Assembly (NCBI RefSeq): GCF_000090795.2
Contig: NW_003546552.1
Coordinates: 52,879 to 114,636 of the forward strand
Source: Amphimedon queenslandica
Lineage: Eukaryota; Porifera; Demospongiae; Haplosclerida; Niphatidae
DNA: 61,758 bases
Direction of reading: 5' to 3'
Part shown: positions 39,971 through 51,778 of the stretch, in pieces
How the letters are laid out: every line of letters starts with the position of its first letter
How positions within the stretch are numbered: position 1 is the first letter of the stretch
Program-made: the position numbers and the translations under genes
Notes under the pieces: generated by a model
What the model saw: the letters and a program-made list of their open reading frames with translations, nothing else
Databases searched by the model: none
Told to the model about the DNA's origin: nothing

Positions 39971-40878
39971 GTTATGTATACAATACTATAATAAAAGAAA
40001 TACGGAGCCTGGCCAATGTTTATAGCTAATACACATTGCAAAGGTCACGAACCCTTTTAGGGAATTGTGGAATGCAATTTAATGACAGCAAAGCCTACCT
40101 CTTTCCTTTATTATATAACTGGACTTATTATAATCAGGGCCATGGCATGCATTCATGCACCAAAACAATCAAACATAACAAAATATCAACAAACTATAAT
40201 CAACTATTCATTCTAGTGCTAGCTTGGGGTTGTAATAAACAAGCTGGCTTTGTTCTTGCTTGTACTATTACAGAATAAAGCACAAGCATTTACGGTTAGA
40301 ATGTACGTTATCATTGTAACATGTAGACGATTCATCACTTTAAAACTTATATCATTTACATGTAGATCATGAAAATGTAGTAATGTTTGTATATAGAAAA
40401 CCCACGAATGACTTGCTGCTTCAATATCACTTGAATGTTTAAAATTCTCAACAGCTCATGTTAATTTAACCACCCCGAGGGTCAGACATGATTCAATACA
40501 TGCATAAATGCATACAAAAGCAAGTGGTCTTTGAGTTTGTGGTCTGTCTGGTCAGAATTGGCAAATTTGGCACCAATGCAGATGTTAAACAGGTGCTTGA
40601 CTCAAAATATCTCTCACCTGGATTTCCTTCCACTCCAAGTCGGTCTCCTATTCTTTACAGTCCTGATCCGGCTGACAGCAATCCGAGCAGGAAATGTTCT
40701 GCAAAGCTAGTAGCTGCGCCCCCTATCAAATCAGGGCTGCGTTAAGATCAATCACAATCACGGCATCAAAATCAACGCCCACGCAGCAGCCACATCCGTG
40801 CACTGGAGCTGCGCGCGCATCCATGATATTTTTTGCCTCACCATTCATTTTATAGTTTGTTTTACTTTATTTTTGATT
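39971..40878. other. Intergenic region without a supported gene
   Basis: Nothing convincing is visible. An 85-codon plus-strand frame at 40488-40745 is rich in Ser/Pro but has no splice partners or recognisable motif. The region must hold the promoter of the LRR–Ig gene; cgcgcgc at about 40810 is the only CpG-rich spot. Confidence 0.5.
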
Positions 40879-43800
40879 ATGATGATAAAACCTGCTATCT
40901 CTCTTATACTTGTTTTCCTGGTCATTGGATTGTATGCTTCAAGTGATGGCAATAGCTCTAGCTTTAATACTACAATAGACTGCAACTCTTGTCCAGCTAG
41001 TTGTAACTGTGATACAGAGGGCTCCATCCATTGCACTGAAAAAGGTCTTACTGCAATCCCTCCTGGACTAATACACTGTGAAAGACCTGATGTGATAATT
41101 CTGTAAGGCAAAATAAACTAGTGAAAATAATTATTTTTTTGCTTTTTTTTTTTAGCAATGTTAGTTTTAATTTGATACAAAATATCTCTGTCGATGATTT
41201 CAATGGACTCCCAAACCTAGAGAGATTGTAAATTAATTATAATGTATTATTAATAATACATCATGCATATAAATATAATAATAGGTTTCTTTACGACAAT
41301 CTCATTGATGATATTGAGGAATATGCATTCTCTGATCTAACCTCATTGGAATTACTGTCAGTTTATATTGCATGCATGTGATATATGTGTTATATCACTC
41401 TCTCTCCAGGTCCCTTGATGGAAACAGATTAACTACACTTAAACCTAATGTCTTTATGGGACTGATTGGCTTGAAATCATTGTAAGCAATCATTGTTAAA
41501 AATTGTCACACTATTATGAACAATAGACGTGTAAAATATGCTATTTTTTAAGAATCTTATTCAACCTCAAGGTGCTAAGCATCTTTTTCATGCCTCATGG
41601 TGTACTAAGAAACAGATTTACAATTTTTCTAGCAAATTTATTTGCCAATTGAATTGTATGTAATAGTGGCTATTAATTCTGTCATATAGGCTATTGTATT
41701 CCAATTCGATATCAAGTCTACCTGTTGGAGTGTTTGATGATTTGATTTCTCTCATTGTGCTGTAAGTTATAGGCTTAACTATACTTTTTTCTATTATGAA
41801 GATGTTTCTATTAGTGCGCTTCATAATAATCGTTTGACTAGTCTCAATCCTCAATTGTTTGCAAATTTACCCAATCTTCAAAGACTGTAAGTTGTATTGC
41901 ATACATTACTCAAGCTCCCTTGTAAAAATTTTGTGATAAAATTTTATTTTTCTCCTATAGCTATCTTTATGGAAATGGTATAAGAGACTTGTCTGACTCA
42001 CCCTTTCAGCACCTGAGCAAGCTTACCCTTTTGTATGCATAAACTTCATAACACTTTATTGTGTTATTTTAACACTCCACAGATATTTTAGTAGCAATAA
42101 TATCATTGAGCTGACTAATGCTAGCCTAGCTGGTTTGAATAGCCTACGAACTCTGTAAGGCACTGACATAATAACTACAACACTTATTTACTGATGTATA
42201 TATTATACTATAATAGTGTTCTCAGAACCAATCAGATAAGGACCTTGTCTCATGATGTCTTTATACACACTCCTTCCCTCACTTCATTGTATGTAGTATA
42301 ACATTAAAACAAGTAGCACTCATTACATGATCTTTTTATGCATTAGGTATTTAGACAGCAATCGAATCAGAAGGATTTCAAGTGATGTATTCTCACCATT
42401 GACCAGATTACAGAGACTAGTGCTGTCAAATAATTTAATTGAAGTAGTTGAAGATCGTGCATTCTCTGAGCTAAGATCAATCGTATTCCTGTAAGACTTT
42501 ATAAAAACTATCAAAAATGATAATGCTATTTATTATGAGCAGTTATCTTCGAACTAATCGGTTGCAAAGTATCACAGAGAAAACTTTTCATGGGCTTTTT
42601 AATATGCAACAACTGTGAGCCATATATTTATACATACCAGCACATTTATTAGCTTTTCATCATATCATCAACAATAATTTTTTGTCTTTGTTATTGATTG
42701 TGAACCTTCAGTTTTAATGTAAAGTGTTTGTAGGATCATGTATGATAATTTGATTACATCAATACCTGGAAATGCTTTTAGACAAGCAGTAAACTTGAGA
42801 AGATTGTGAGTTAAATATTTTACTTTGTCATTTGTTTTATTCATACTAATTAATATCAAGATGGCTACAGGATAATAGAATTGAGTGCTTAAATGAGAAA
42901 GCCTTTGCTGGATTAAACTATCTTCAGTTACTGTAAGGAACGAAGATAATAATTATGATAATTTCTATTAAACCTCCAGACAATTGTCTGACAATCGTAT
43001 CTCATATCTACCGAAAGATGTATTCCAGTACACGCCAAGACTTACTTTTCTGTGAGTCATGATAATTAATCATTATAATTTTATTTAGTTTTTCATTAAT
43101 TTGCTAGCTTGCTGATCTCAAATAGGCTGGAAAGAATAGAAACATTTCCTTTTCGTAATCTAAGATATCTTGCTCAGCTGTGAGTAATTGATAAAATCAT
43201 AAAACAATTATCTCATAATATATTACTTATAATGCAGGGCTTTGTATAAAAACAAAATCAGTTTCATTGCCGAGGGATCACTTGAAAATACTAATAGGAT
43301 CTATTACTTGTAAGTGTATTCATTTCTGAATAATTGTCTTTATTTCTTCTCTCTCTCTTCTTTTTCCTTTCTAACTTAGCCTATTATATTATTATTATTA
43401 TTGTTGTTGTTGTTGTTGTTTATTATTATTATTGTATTTACTGTAGTAATTTTAGCAGCTTTATTGTTTTGCATGCTATAGGCAATGGAATGATTTTCGG
43501 ACAAATATAACACAAGACAATATGATAGTGTGTGACTGTTCTGCCCTTTGGCTTCAAGAATACTTAAGATCCAATCGTCCTTACTATGAGACTGTCCTAT
43601 GTGGCTATCCTATTGAGGTCAGAGGTCAAAGACTAAGGAGTGTGGATATAGCTAATTGCAGTAAGCACTTCGGTAATAAATTAATATGGTATAATTTTAT
43701 TTAAAAGTAAATATAGTATAATATTTATTTTAAAAATAAATTGTATAATATTTACTAAAGTGTTAAAATGCATTATTAGTACTTTTCCTTTTTAGCTAAG

Positions 43801-46628
43801 GGATTGAAGGTATCAGTGACTCCATCTTCAGAGGTTAATTATGTGCAGAGTGGTGCCTGTCTTGAGCTGCAGTGTAAAGCAAATCAAAATGTTGATGTAA
43901 CTTGGAAAAGAATTGTTAAAGGATCTGAACAGTGAGATATACACACTAAACCTACAATAGTGACTGTAATAGAAAGTAGGGTTTTTGTCAAAAAAAATCA
44001 CCTTTGAACTCATTTTTGAGTAACTTTAAAAGTTCATTAAAAAATACAATTTTGATTGGAATCAGCTCAAACTTTCTACACAACATAAGTACATGTATAT
44101 ACATCAGAAAATGTGATAAAAATGGAGATTTCTCAACTTGTCATTTTTGCCAAAATTTGGCTAATGACCCTGTATTATAATACAGGGACTTTGGCCCCTG
44201 AGTAACTTTAAAAATTCATTAAAAAATCCAATTTTGATTGGAATCAGCTCAAACTTTCTACACAACATAAGTACATGTATATGCATCAAAAAATGTAATA
44301 AAAATGGAGATATCTCAACTTGTCATTTTTAATGAAATTTGATCAACAACCCTGTACTATATTAAACGAACCCCACCCTACCACAATTTCTAATTCCGGT
44401 GGGGGTTTTATACGTGAACCCAAAGCCCTACGGCCGCATCATACGTTGCCTGCAACAAAAAATTCGGACAAATCAATATAAATAAAACCAAATACAATGA
44501 GCTTCCTATTAATATCGATCTTTTTAAATCTATCGGCCCTTCTCGCGCCAAATCCCCCTGAAAATCCGCGTATGTCATCTATAGTACAGGGACTTTGGCC
44601 CCGTTTTTAAGTAACTTTAAAATTTCGTAAAAAATCCAATTTTGATTGGAATCAGCTCAAACTTTCTACACAACATAAGTACATGTATATACATCAGAAA
44701 ATGTGATAAAAATGGAGATTTCTCAACTTGTCATTTTGGCCAAAATTTGGCTAACGACCCTGTACTATAGTACAGGGACTTTGGCCCCGTTTTTGAGTAA
44801 CTTAAAAATTTTTTTTAAATCTAATTTTGATCAAAGTCAGCTCAAATTTTTTATGCAACATCAAATCATGTACTTGCATTAGAAAAAATTATTAAAACAA
44901 AAAATGCTCTCCTAGTCATTTTTGCCAAAATTTGGCCAACAACCCTGTACAGGCCTTTGTTGTACAGAGTTGTTGGCCTAATTTTTGAGCAATTTTAAAG
45001 ATTTATAAAATTCACAAAAACATTGTGACTAATGTTTGGAGTTTTTTCATGTTAAAATGATTATTCTTTACTAAATAATTCGTACTCTTCGGCCCAACTT
45101 TGCAGCAAATTAGTTTATTATTGCAGTATATGCAGACTCTAAGTTCTTGTGTGTAGTATATTAATTTACTCAATAGGGCACTGGAGGAGGATCACTCTTC
45201 ATTCTGTACTAATAAAAGTGTTGATAATTGTGGAAACACTGACACTGAAGGACTGCTAGTATTAAAGGACATTGCAGCTGCTGATCAAGGGATATACGTG
45301 TGTACAGCTACACTGGAAAATGTCACTAGCTCTGTAATTCGACAAATTCAAATTGGAGGTGATTATTAAAATATTTTTTATTATAATTAATAATGATAAT
45401 CAGAGCCTCCTGTGATTGAGAAGAGTCCTATTAGTGTGGTTGCTCGTGATCCTCCATCTTACGTTATTTTTGAAGCAGCAGCAAGAGGGAACCCACCACC
45501 AGTACTGAAGTGGTATCACAACTCAAATGAAATTGACTTCAAAAATACCACAAAGTAAATCAAAATTAATAAGTACACTAATCTAATTTTACATTGATTG
45601 TATTAATACAATGAATACTTGGATTAAATTCTTTATTATTATTGTTACTATATGTTTTATTTTCATAATATTACATGTTTTTTAATCATTATTATTATTA
45701 TAGGATGTATTTGACCAGTAATGGGTCATTGATAATATTAGGTCCTCAGTTTGAGGATAATGGTCAATATAAAGTAGTGGCAGACAATGGAGCAGGATCA
45801 GTAGAAGCAGCTGCCAGTCTTACAATATACTTCAGTAAGTGCTACTAGTACTGTAGAGAGTAGTGAGCATAATGTGTAACAATGATGGTAGAGACAGTAT
45901 ACACAGTAGGGCACAAGCCTCAGCAAAGCATCTTGCAGTGACAAATGACAAGCTATTACATTTTTCACATGCAGTTTTAAATAGTGAGAGTGCTCATAGC
46001 TCAAAAATTGAGTTCAGAAGCAGCTTAAGCTCAAACTTTCTATAAAGCAAAAGAGTATTAATATGTACATTTGTATAATTAATGTTTGTGTTAATTACAG
46101 GGTCAGCCTGCAATAGAGGGTCTGGTTGTTCTAATGATGGACAGTGTCTCCCAGTACATTACTGCAGGTGTCCTGATGGATATTCTGGTGATGGATGCGA
46201 GGAAAGCCAGGAAAGTACGTTATTTATAATTTGAATAAATTTATTTTACTTTTCTTTAGCAGCACCTCCTTCTACAACCCCTACTACACCTCTTCCTAGT
46301 TCCGGTGATTATTATTATTCTGGTGATTATTACTATTCTGGTGATTATTACTATTCTGGTGATAATGATTATAAAAGAAAGAAAAGAGGTAATTCATTCA
46401 CATTATGTATTAACAGTAATGCAAATCTAGTTACTATAGCTGTGACAATAATAGCTTCAATCACATTATTATTTTTTCATAGGTGTTGCTTATTCACAGT
46501 ATGATTATGATTTTACTGACATGTCAGTATCGTCAAGTCGTAAGAAAACTTTGGGCAAGCAGCAAAAAATCAAGCAAAATATAATAAAAAGAATAAGAAA
46601 CAATGCAGAGCTCAGGAAGAAAATATAA
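40879..46628 (+). CDS. Secreted LRR–Ig–Ig–EGF protein (intact copy)
   Basis: 846 residues from 24 exons. Exon 1 is 40879-41102. LRR exons are 41156-41227, 41285-41356, 41410-41481, 41690-41761, 41815-41886, 41961-42032, 42083-42154, 42217-42288, 42347-42490, 42543-42614, 42734-42805, 42861-42932, 42980-43051, 43108-43179 and 43238-43309. Then come 43482-43660, 43796-43931, 45177-45358, 45404-45554, 45704-45834, 46101-46214, 46263-46388 and 46483-46628. A signal peptide (MIKPAISLILVFLVIGLYA) and a Cys-rich LRR cap (CPASCNCDTEG) are followed by 16 repeats of 24 residues, a C-terminal cap (CDCSALWLQEYL), two Ig domains, and an EGF domain (CSNDGQCLPVHYCRCPDGYS). There is no transmembrane helix. 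The tail has SGDYYYSGDYYYSGD then KRKKR and a basic end. The order recalls peroxidasin without peroxidase. Confidence 0.9.
43985..45010. repeat. Array of ~177-bp repeat units in LRR–Ig intron 18
   Basis: Four to five units carry ggaatcagctcaaactttct cores at about 44058, 44239 and 44649 plus a diverged one near 44838. They are joined by gaccctgtactatagtacag palindromes. The array is interrupted by a 217-bp insertion (44362-44578). Confidence 0.85.
44362..44578. mobile_element. 217-bp insertion with 5-bp target duplication CTATA
   Basis: The unit joint normally reads cctgtactatagtacagg. Here it is split: cctgtaCTATA, then 217 bp, then CTATAgtacagg. The insert begins ttaaacgaaccccaccctac and ends gaaaatccgcgtatgtcat; it is more GC-rich than its surroundings. 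It has no obvious terminal inverted repeats. The paralogous intron at 52880-53270 lacks it. Confidence 0.8.
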
Positions 46629-47012
46629 AAGATCATTAACTTAGTGACAAAAGGATACCAAATTCTTAAGTGTTAATTTTTATTTGATATTTTTTGAAAT
46701 AATAACTTTAATGGTTACCATTAATAATAATACTGTTAAAATTTTGTTATAAATGCATAATAATAATTATTATTAAAGTCGTAAAAAAACTTTAAACAAA
46801 CAGTCAAGAAACAAAAACAAGATTTTAAAAACTACAAAGTAAAATTTGCAAAGAAAATGACTCAGCATAACTATAGCGGTACATTGTGTAATTAATAATT
46901 ATATTTATTCAAAAAATAATTAATTCCTAATACACTTGAAAAAATAAATCTTAAAAGCTGTGTGAGTATGTACATGCATGTATGTCAGTAGATTACTGAT
47001 CTCACATAAAAT
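46629..47012. other. Spacer with a relic of the LRR–Ig last exon
   Basis: At about 46777-46825 the word agtcgtaaaaaaactttaaa and the following ~30 bp resemble the start of the terminal basic exon (agtcgtaagaaaactttggg) found at 46483-46628 and 55142-55285. The rest is AT-rich and I see no other gene. Confidence 0.55.
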
Positions 47013-47273
47013 TTATTGACTTCCCTTTCTCTTTTTGTTCCACATTGATACAATGTTCATGATTGCTTTTTGTTTATCTTTAATGACTACAGAAGTATCA
47101 CTTATGCCTAATTCTTGAGCAAGATCAATTATATCTGTTTCACTTATATTGACAGTTTCCTCAGATGTCTCAATAGCGGGATCTGTTTAAGACACAATAA
47201 ATAATTCAACACCACTGACCATTAGTTACTCACTTTTCATACCAGATGCTTTTTCTTCATTTAAGTGCCGACA
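47013..47273 (-). other. Candidate alternative 3' exons of the P-loop gene (death-domain-like tail)
   Basis: Two minus-strand exons, 47234-47273 and 47013-47182, join in frame (CRHLNEEKASGMK then NPAIETSEETVN) and end at a TAA. They would be spliced from phase-0 donors just before the TAG at 47331 (…WRDA|gtaaaa or …VKK|gtaata). The tail contains DIIDLAQELGISDTSVVIKD and, further on, NIVSMWNKKRKG. This resembles the last helices of a death domain (LA..LGIS … L..W). It is a motif-level resemblance only. Confidence 0.5.
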
Positions 47274-47330
47274 CTACAAAAATAATAATGCAGAGTTTCA
47301 ATTTAGAAAAATGAACAACTTAAAGTTTGT

Positions 47331-50300
47331 CTATGTAGCTTTTATTACTTTTTTTACTGCATCTCTCCAACATGAGCGGAAGTTCCTTTGTGGAGTTGCT
47401 TGCATGCATTCATCACAGAGGTCAAAATCCTGATCACAATAAAGAAGATGAGGCTCCTTACTAGGAACACAACATGGAACGGCAAATGCACGTTCAAGGT
47501 TACGTAATGTGTTGGCTTTTCTCAACAAACAGTCACAAAAAGCATGTAAAAATTTGCTACATGCATCAACTGTGGCATCATATGTTAGATCATCAATAGA
47601 ACTCATTATTACTATTTTTGATTTCTGTCCTTCATAAATCATGTCAATTATAATGTGAGGACAGCCTTCAGATTGGAATCGAAACCGTGAAACATTGGAA
47701 TGCTCCATGGCAACCAAAACAACATCTTCACTTTTTGCCATTATGCCATGACCGATACAGGCTTGTAGGTTAGCAGGAAAGGTAACACTTTTTACTTCAA
47801 GTAAAGCGTAATCTTTATTGGTTGGAAGAGTGTACAAACTGCCAATTCGTGCTGATGGCAAATAGTAATAGCGTGGCTCAGGTTGAAGAGATTTTCCTTC
47901 CACAATAACTGATTTGCCAGTACTGATTTCAGTTACCATTGCAAATGAAGAAAGAATCTCCATAAAATCATCTATAACTTGAAAATGAACTATACTTTTA
48001 ATATCATTATGCGATATAATTCCATATTTCAGTAGAAGTGCAGCATATTCTCTTTCCTTAGTTGGATAGAAAAGCTCATTTAGACATTGTGTAAACTCGA
48101 AAATGTCAACAATGACAATATTTCTAAGAGACTCAAATTGAGGCATATATAAAATGCTGCCAAAATCAGTGAAAGTGGTTAGAAAATCTTCCACATCGTC
48201 GGGTTTCATTTCCAAGTTCCAAGCTTCTTTGATAATAAAATCTTTATGCATAATCATCAGGTTGGATTGGCCTTGATGTAGAGCTGTTAAAGAAGAAATG
48301 AGACTTCGCAATATTATCCAGCACAGTGGAAGTTCAACTTTATACTGCTTCATATTCTTGATGATATCTTGAAGAGTCTGTCCTAGATTCTTCATTGTGC
48401 CAGAGTCAGCATCCAGGTTGAGAAGTTGCACTTCATTAATGAACTTATCCACATGTTGCTTTTTTGCTTCTTCCAGTATTGCTTTTTTAGCATTTTCGAA
48501 AGTATCTTTCTCAGAGACATCTGATTCTTCAGTGCAAATATTTGTAGCAACTATAACTGTGTTATTAACGTCAGTCTCATCTTTATATCCAAGGGTAGCA
48601 AAATGGAGGAGGTATGTTAAACGTGACCTGTGTCTCATAACTAATACATCATCTTTTCTTTCTCCATAACGATCATGAGGTAGGTCAGGTTTCTTATGAA
48701 GGTTAGGTGCATCTCTATTCAACGAAAAGAAAGCAAGACGAAAGTGTTTGTGGCAAGAGAGCAATACAATAGACAGAAAATCGTAAAGAGCTTTATTGAC
48801 ACCAACATCCATTACATTAATAAGCGAGAGGCCATCTTGAATGAGGGTCAGCTTGCTTCGTTCATTTTCTATATTTTTCAAGTGCTTACTGACTTGATCC
48901 ATTAGCCATTGAACATGCTCATCATAAAAAAATTTTGGGCCTTGCTCGGTAGGCTCAAAATTAGCACTAGCAATTGAAGGATCTTGACGTAAAAGAGAGC
49001 AAATGATGGAATAAATGGCACCAAAACGATTAGTGGCAAAGGACCATGCGTACTTATCATGTGGTAAACCACCAAGCACACACAACTCGTAGATTGAAAG
49101 ACACCGGTCATTCCTTGTCCTCCCCATGTATTCCTCAAAGCTCCATTTTGCTTCCGGTTTCAATTTTATAAATTTGCTGAGCATCTCATTAATGAGAGTT
49201 GTCTTTCCTGTGCTAGGTAGACCCATTACTGCTAGTAGACATGTAGTCACTGGAATTTTCTGATGAAGAATGATGTTCCAAAACTCTTGGTGAGTAATGG
49301 CTACATAAATTTAAAGAAGGATATAATTCTTTTGCTACCGTATAGCGCAATATTTTTAAGGGCTGTAAATTTCGCAAATTTGCCTATAAATCTATTTTGC
49401 GGATTTAATTTTTGTGAATTTATACCATCCACCATCTTGTGCCCTTGAAATTTTGATTTTGGCGGAAGTAATTTTCACAATTCTTCAAAAAATCGCAAAA
49501 TTTGTGAAATTTACACCATCAAAAAGTTTGTGATATACAGTATTTTAATAGTCTCATGCCTTGCCTATTTTGCTGGGAGGGGACATTGGGCCCATAAATA
49601 TAATGCCACTAGACTAGACTACTAGTAATATGATTATAGGATGGCTGGGCCCACTAAAAGTGTGGCTTACACATACTATCCCTAATTTATGCTGCCATTA
49701 AGCCCTTCATACACTAGAATAGGCAACACGTTGCTATAACGTTACCTTGCAACTTAAAGCTTTTTCACACTGGCACAGTTTTCAAAGCGCTTTGATGCAC
49801 TTTGTTGATCTTGTTCACACTAGCAGCTGGATTATGTATGATTTTGTGTTCTTGTTGCCATTGGTTTACACTGATCGAAGCACATCACTTCACATCAATC
49901 CACCTCTGGAGGTGAAGTGAGAGTGATGCTCATTGATGCGCATCAATTTGAAACCACTCTAGTGTGAACACAATTAATGCACATCAATGCACATTACTTT
50001 GGTCAGTGTGAAAAGGCCTTTAATTGTTGCCAAGAATATTTTATATTCTTGGCAACATGTTGCTTGTACAAGATCGAACAGTCTTGCCATGAGTGAAGGG
50101 GCGTGGCAAGACTAAAGATCAAAGTAACCATAGATATTAGAGTAAATGAAAGGGATTGGAAATGGGTGCGTGGGCGTAGCCCAACCTCTACTTATTTGTA
50201 TTGTTACTAAGCAAACAGAGGCGGGTTGGGATTTTGTCACTATTTTCATGCTACTTTTTCTTCTTTCAGGAGCAATATCTGGCAAAGGACTGTTCTCATT

Positions 50301-51778
50301 TAAGTGAAACTGATGCATCAAGAAGCCTAATGTTTCCTCTCAACACTACTGTTATCTATTGTACAGAAAATGTTATAGTTTTAATGATACAGCCCATTTT
50401 CCTTCTTAAAATGCCATTTATTTCATTATTCTCCCTTTTCTCAAAACATGCTAAAGTAAAACTGGAAACCATTATAATCATATGAAAGGCCTTACACTTT
50501 CCAAAGTAATTATACAGGTTAGAGTTAGAATCTGTGAAGTATGAGTTTGTTACAAGAGCTAAAGTGTACCAAAAATAGTTGATTTTGCTGTACCTATAAC
50601 TGATTGCAGCATAGCTTTAGAGAGACAAAAAACTTGCTGTAGGTAGCTCTAAAAATGATATGTGCAATAGGCTATAGATCATAAGCAAGCGTTGTCCTGG
50701 AGTGACACAAGTTTCCTTCGAATTCCTTGCAGGACAGCTTCATGAATGGAGGACAGATGGTTGTCACGTGGTAACCCAACTAGCATTTCCTGTTGCTACG
50801 CCCCGTTTCCAATCTCTTTCATTTACTCTAATATCTATGAAGTAACCACAAATGTAATCTCGTGTCACTAAACAGTTAGGAGAAAACTGTCTGGTAACAC
50901 TGCATTCGTTTTTGCATCAGGTAGGAATTTCTGCCTGACCAATATCACATATGGTTGTCATGAAAGCTGAACAATATGAATCTCAAGGAGAGGCTCAAAA
51001 CACAAAGCTGGAACTTGAACCATACTAACCACTAGCAGACAGTTAAGCCATCAAAACCCAAGCATTATTTTTTTAGGTGGAGAGAGATACATTGATCTGT
51101 TCTGCTACCATGTATGACCAATATGATGTCATCAATCGTGTGTAATTTAATTATTGATTGACAGAAAAATGCTAAGAAAAGTAAACACTCAGTCATTGCC
51201 AGCTAGATGGCCAACCGTCTAAAGCCCACCAACCACTATTCAACTTTGTGGTTACTTTGATCTTATGGCAACTCTGTTCTATTTCAGGCAACAACAGAGT
51301 TGATGATAGCACATCAAAGTAGCCACAAAGTTCAGTGCTTTCAACAAAGTTTCAGTCGTGACACAAAAACCATAAAGATTGCTAGCCTAGTGTATGATTA
51401 ATTTAGGTATGGGCAATAAGCACTCAAGTCAAAGTCAAACCATAACTACAGATAGCTTATGATAGATCTGCATACTTCTAGTATCTGGTATGACAAGTGA
51501 AGTGACTATGTCTTCGACAACATCGCCAAAATAGCTCTTCCTTTGGTAGCTGTAAAATTGTGAACCCATAACAGTCTGACTGCCGCCTCTTTTGGCAGCA
51601 CGGACTTGAACTGGGAGTTGTTGGTACGGAAAGTCAAGATGACTTCGAGGATGACTTACACGGTCATCTCGAGGGTCACTAACTTCGCCTGGCACAGGTT
51701 CGGTCTTTGATGTCCTACAAAAGAAAAAAACTAGTATAGTAAAATATAAAAATAAAAAGGCAACCTCATGCTATTCAT
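47331..51778 (-). CDS. P-loop NTPase with COR-like region (intact motif copy A)
   Basis: The main exon is 47331-49300 (656 codons plus stop). Upstream exon 51476-51714 joins it in phase (donor gtatgc). A tiny first exon 51765-51778 (ATG, donor gttgcc) is tentative. That gives about 740 residues. The Walker A motif GLPSTGKTT starts at about residue 111, and INVMDVGVNKALYDFL carries a DxxG-like switch. The second half, with VELPLCWIILRSLISSL and FLTTFTDFGSILYMPQF then NIVIVDIFEFTQCLNELF, resembles the COR region of Roco proteins (a helical block followed by a 'dG.ilyf…vilD..w…' core). A Cys-rich patch (CDQDFDLCDECM) is near the end. It is convergent with the LRR–Ig gene. Regulated NTPase signalling is an inference. 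Intron 2 (2.2 kb) is filled with MITEs. Confidence 0.75.
49336..49547. repeat. Palindromic MITE, taccgtatagcg family (gene A intron)
   Basis: The left end tgctaccgtatagcgcaata and the right end agtttgtgatatacagtatt are inverted. Interior gcaaatttgcc/aatttgtgaaat-type arms are also inverted. Confidence 0.7.
49695..50115. repeat. Nested MITEs: caacatgttgc family interrupted by a ttcacactgg element
   Basis: The outer arms are ccttcatacactagaatagg and the caacatgttgcttgtacaagatc region. The inner element begins agctttttcacactgg and ends ggtcagtgtgaaaaggcctt. Inside it, gcgcatcaatttgaaa-type words are inverted against gctttgatgcac. Confidence 0.7.
50128..50850. mobile_element. ~720-bp non-autonomous DNA element with long TIRs
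   Basis: The left end (catagatattagagtaaatg, then aaagggattggaaatggg) and the right end (inverted atagatattagagtaaatg, then aaagagattggaaacggg) match over about 45 bp. The flanking words caaagtaacca and gaagtaaccacaaatg suggest insertion into an older caacatgttgc MITE. No transposase frame is seen. Confidence 0.75.
51235..51405. repeat. MITE relic, caacatgttgc family
   Basis: tttgtggttactttgatctt is inverted against agatgatagcacatcaaagtagccacaaag, and a cctagtgtatg end is present. The centre is decayed. Confidence 0.6.

Noticed and set aside
40488..40745. 85-codon plus-strand frame
   Set aside because: It has no recognisable motif, no splice partners and ordinary intergenic composition; kept only as an unlikely possibility.
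44362..44578. Extra coding exon inside LRR–Ig intron 18
   Set aside because: It has no open frame with splice sites, it is flanked by a target duplication, and it is absent from the paralogous intron.
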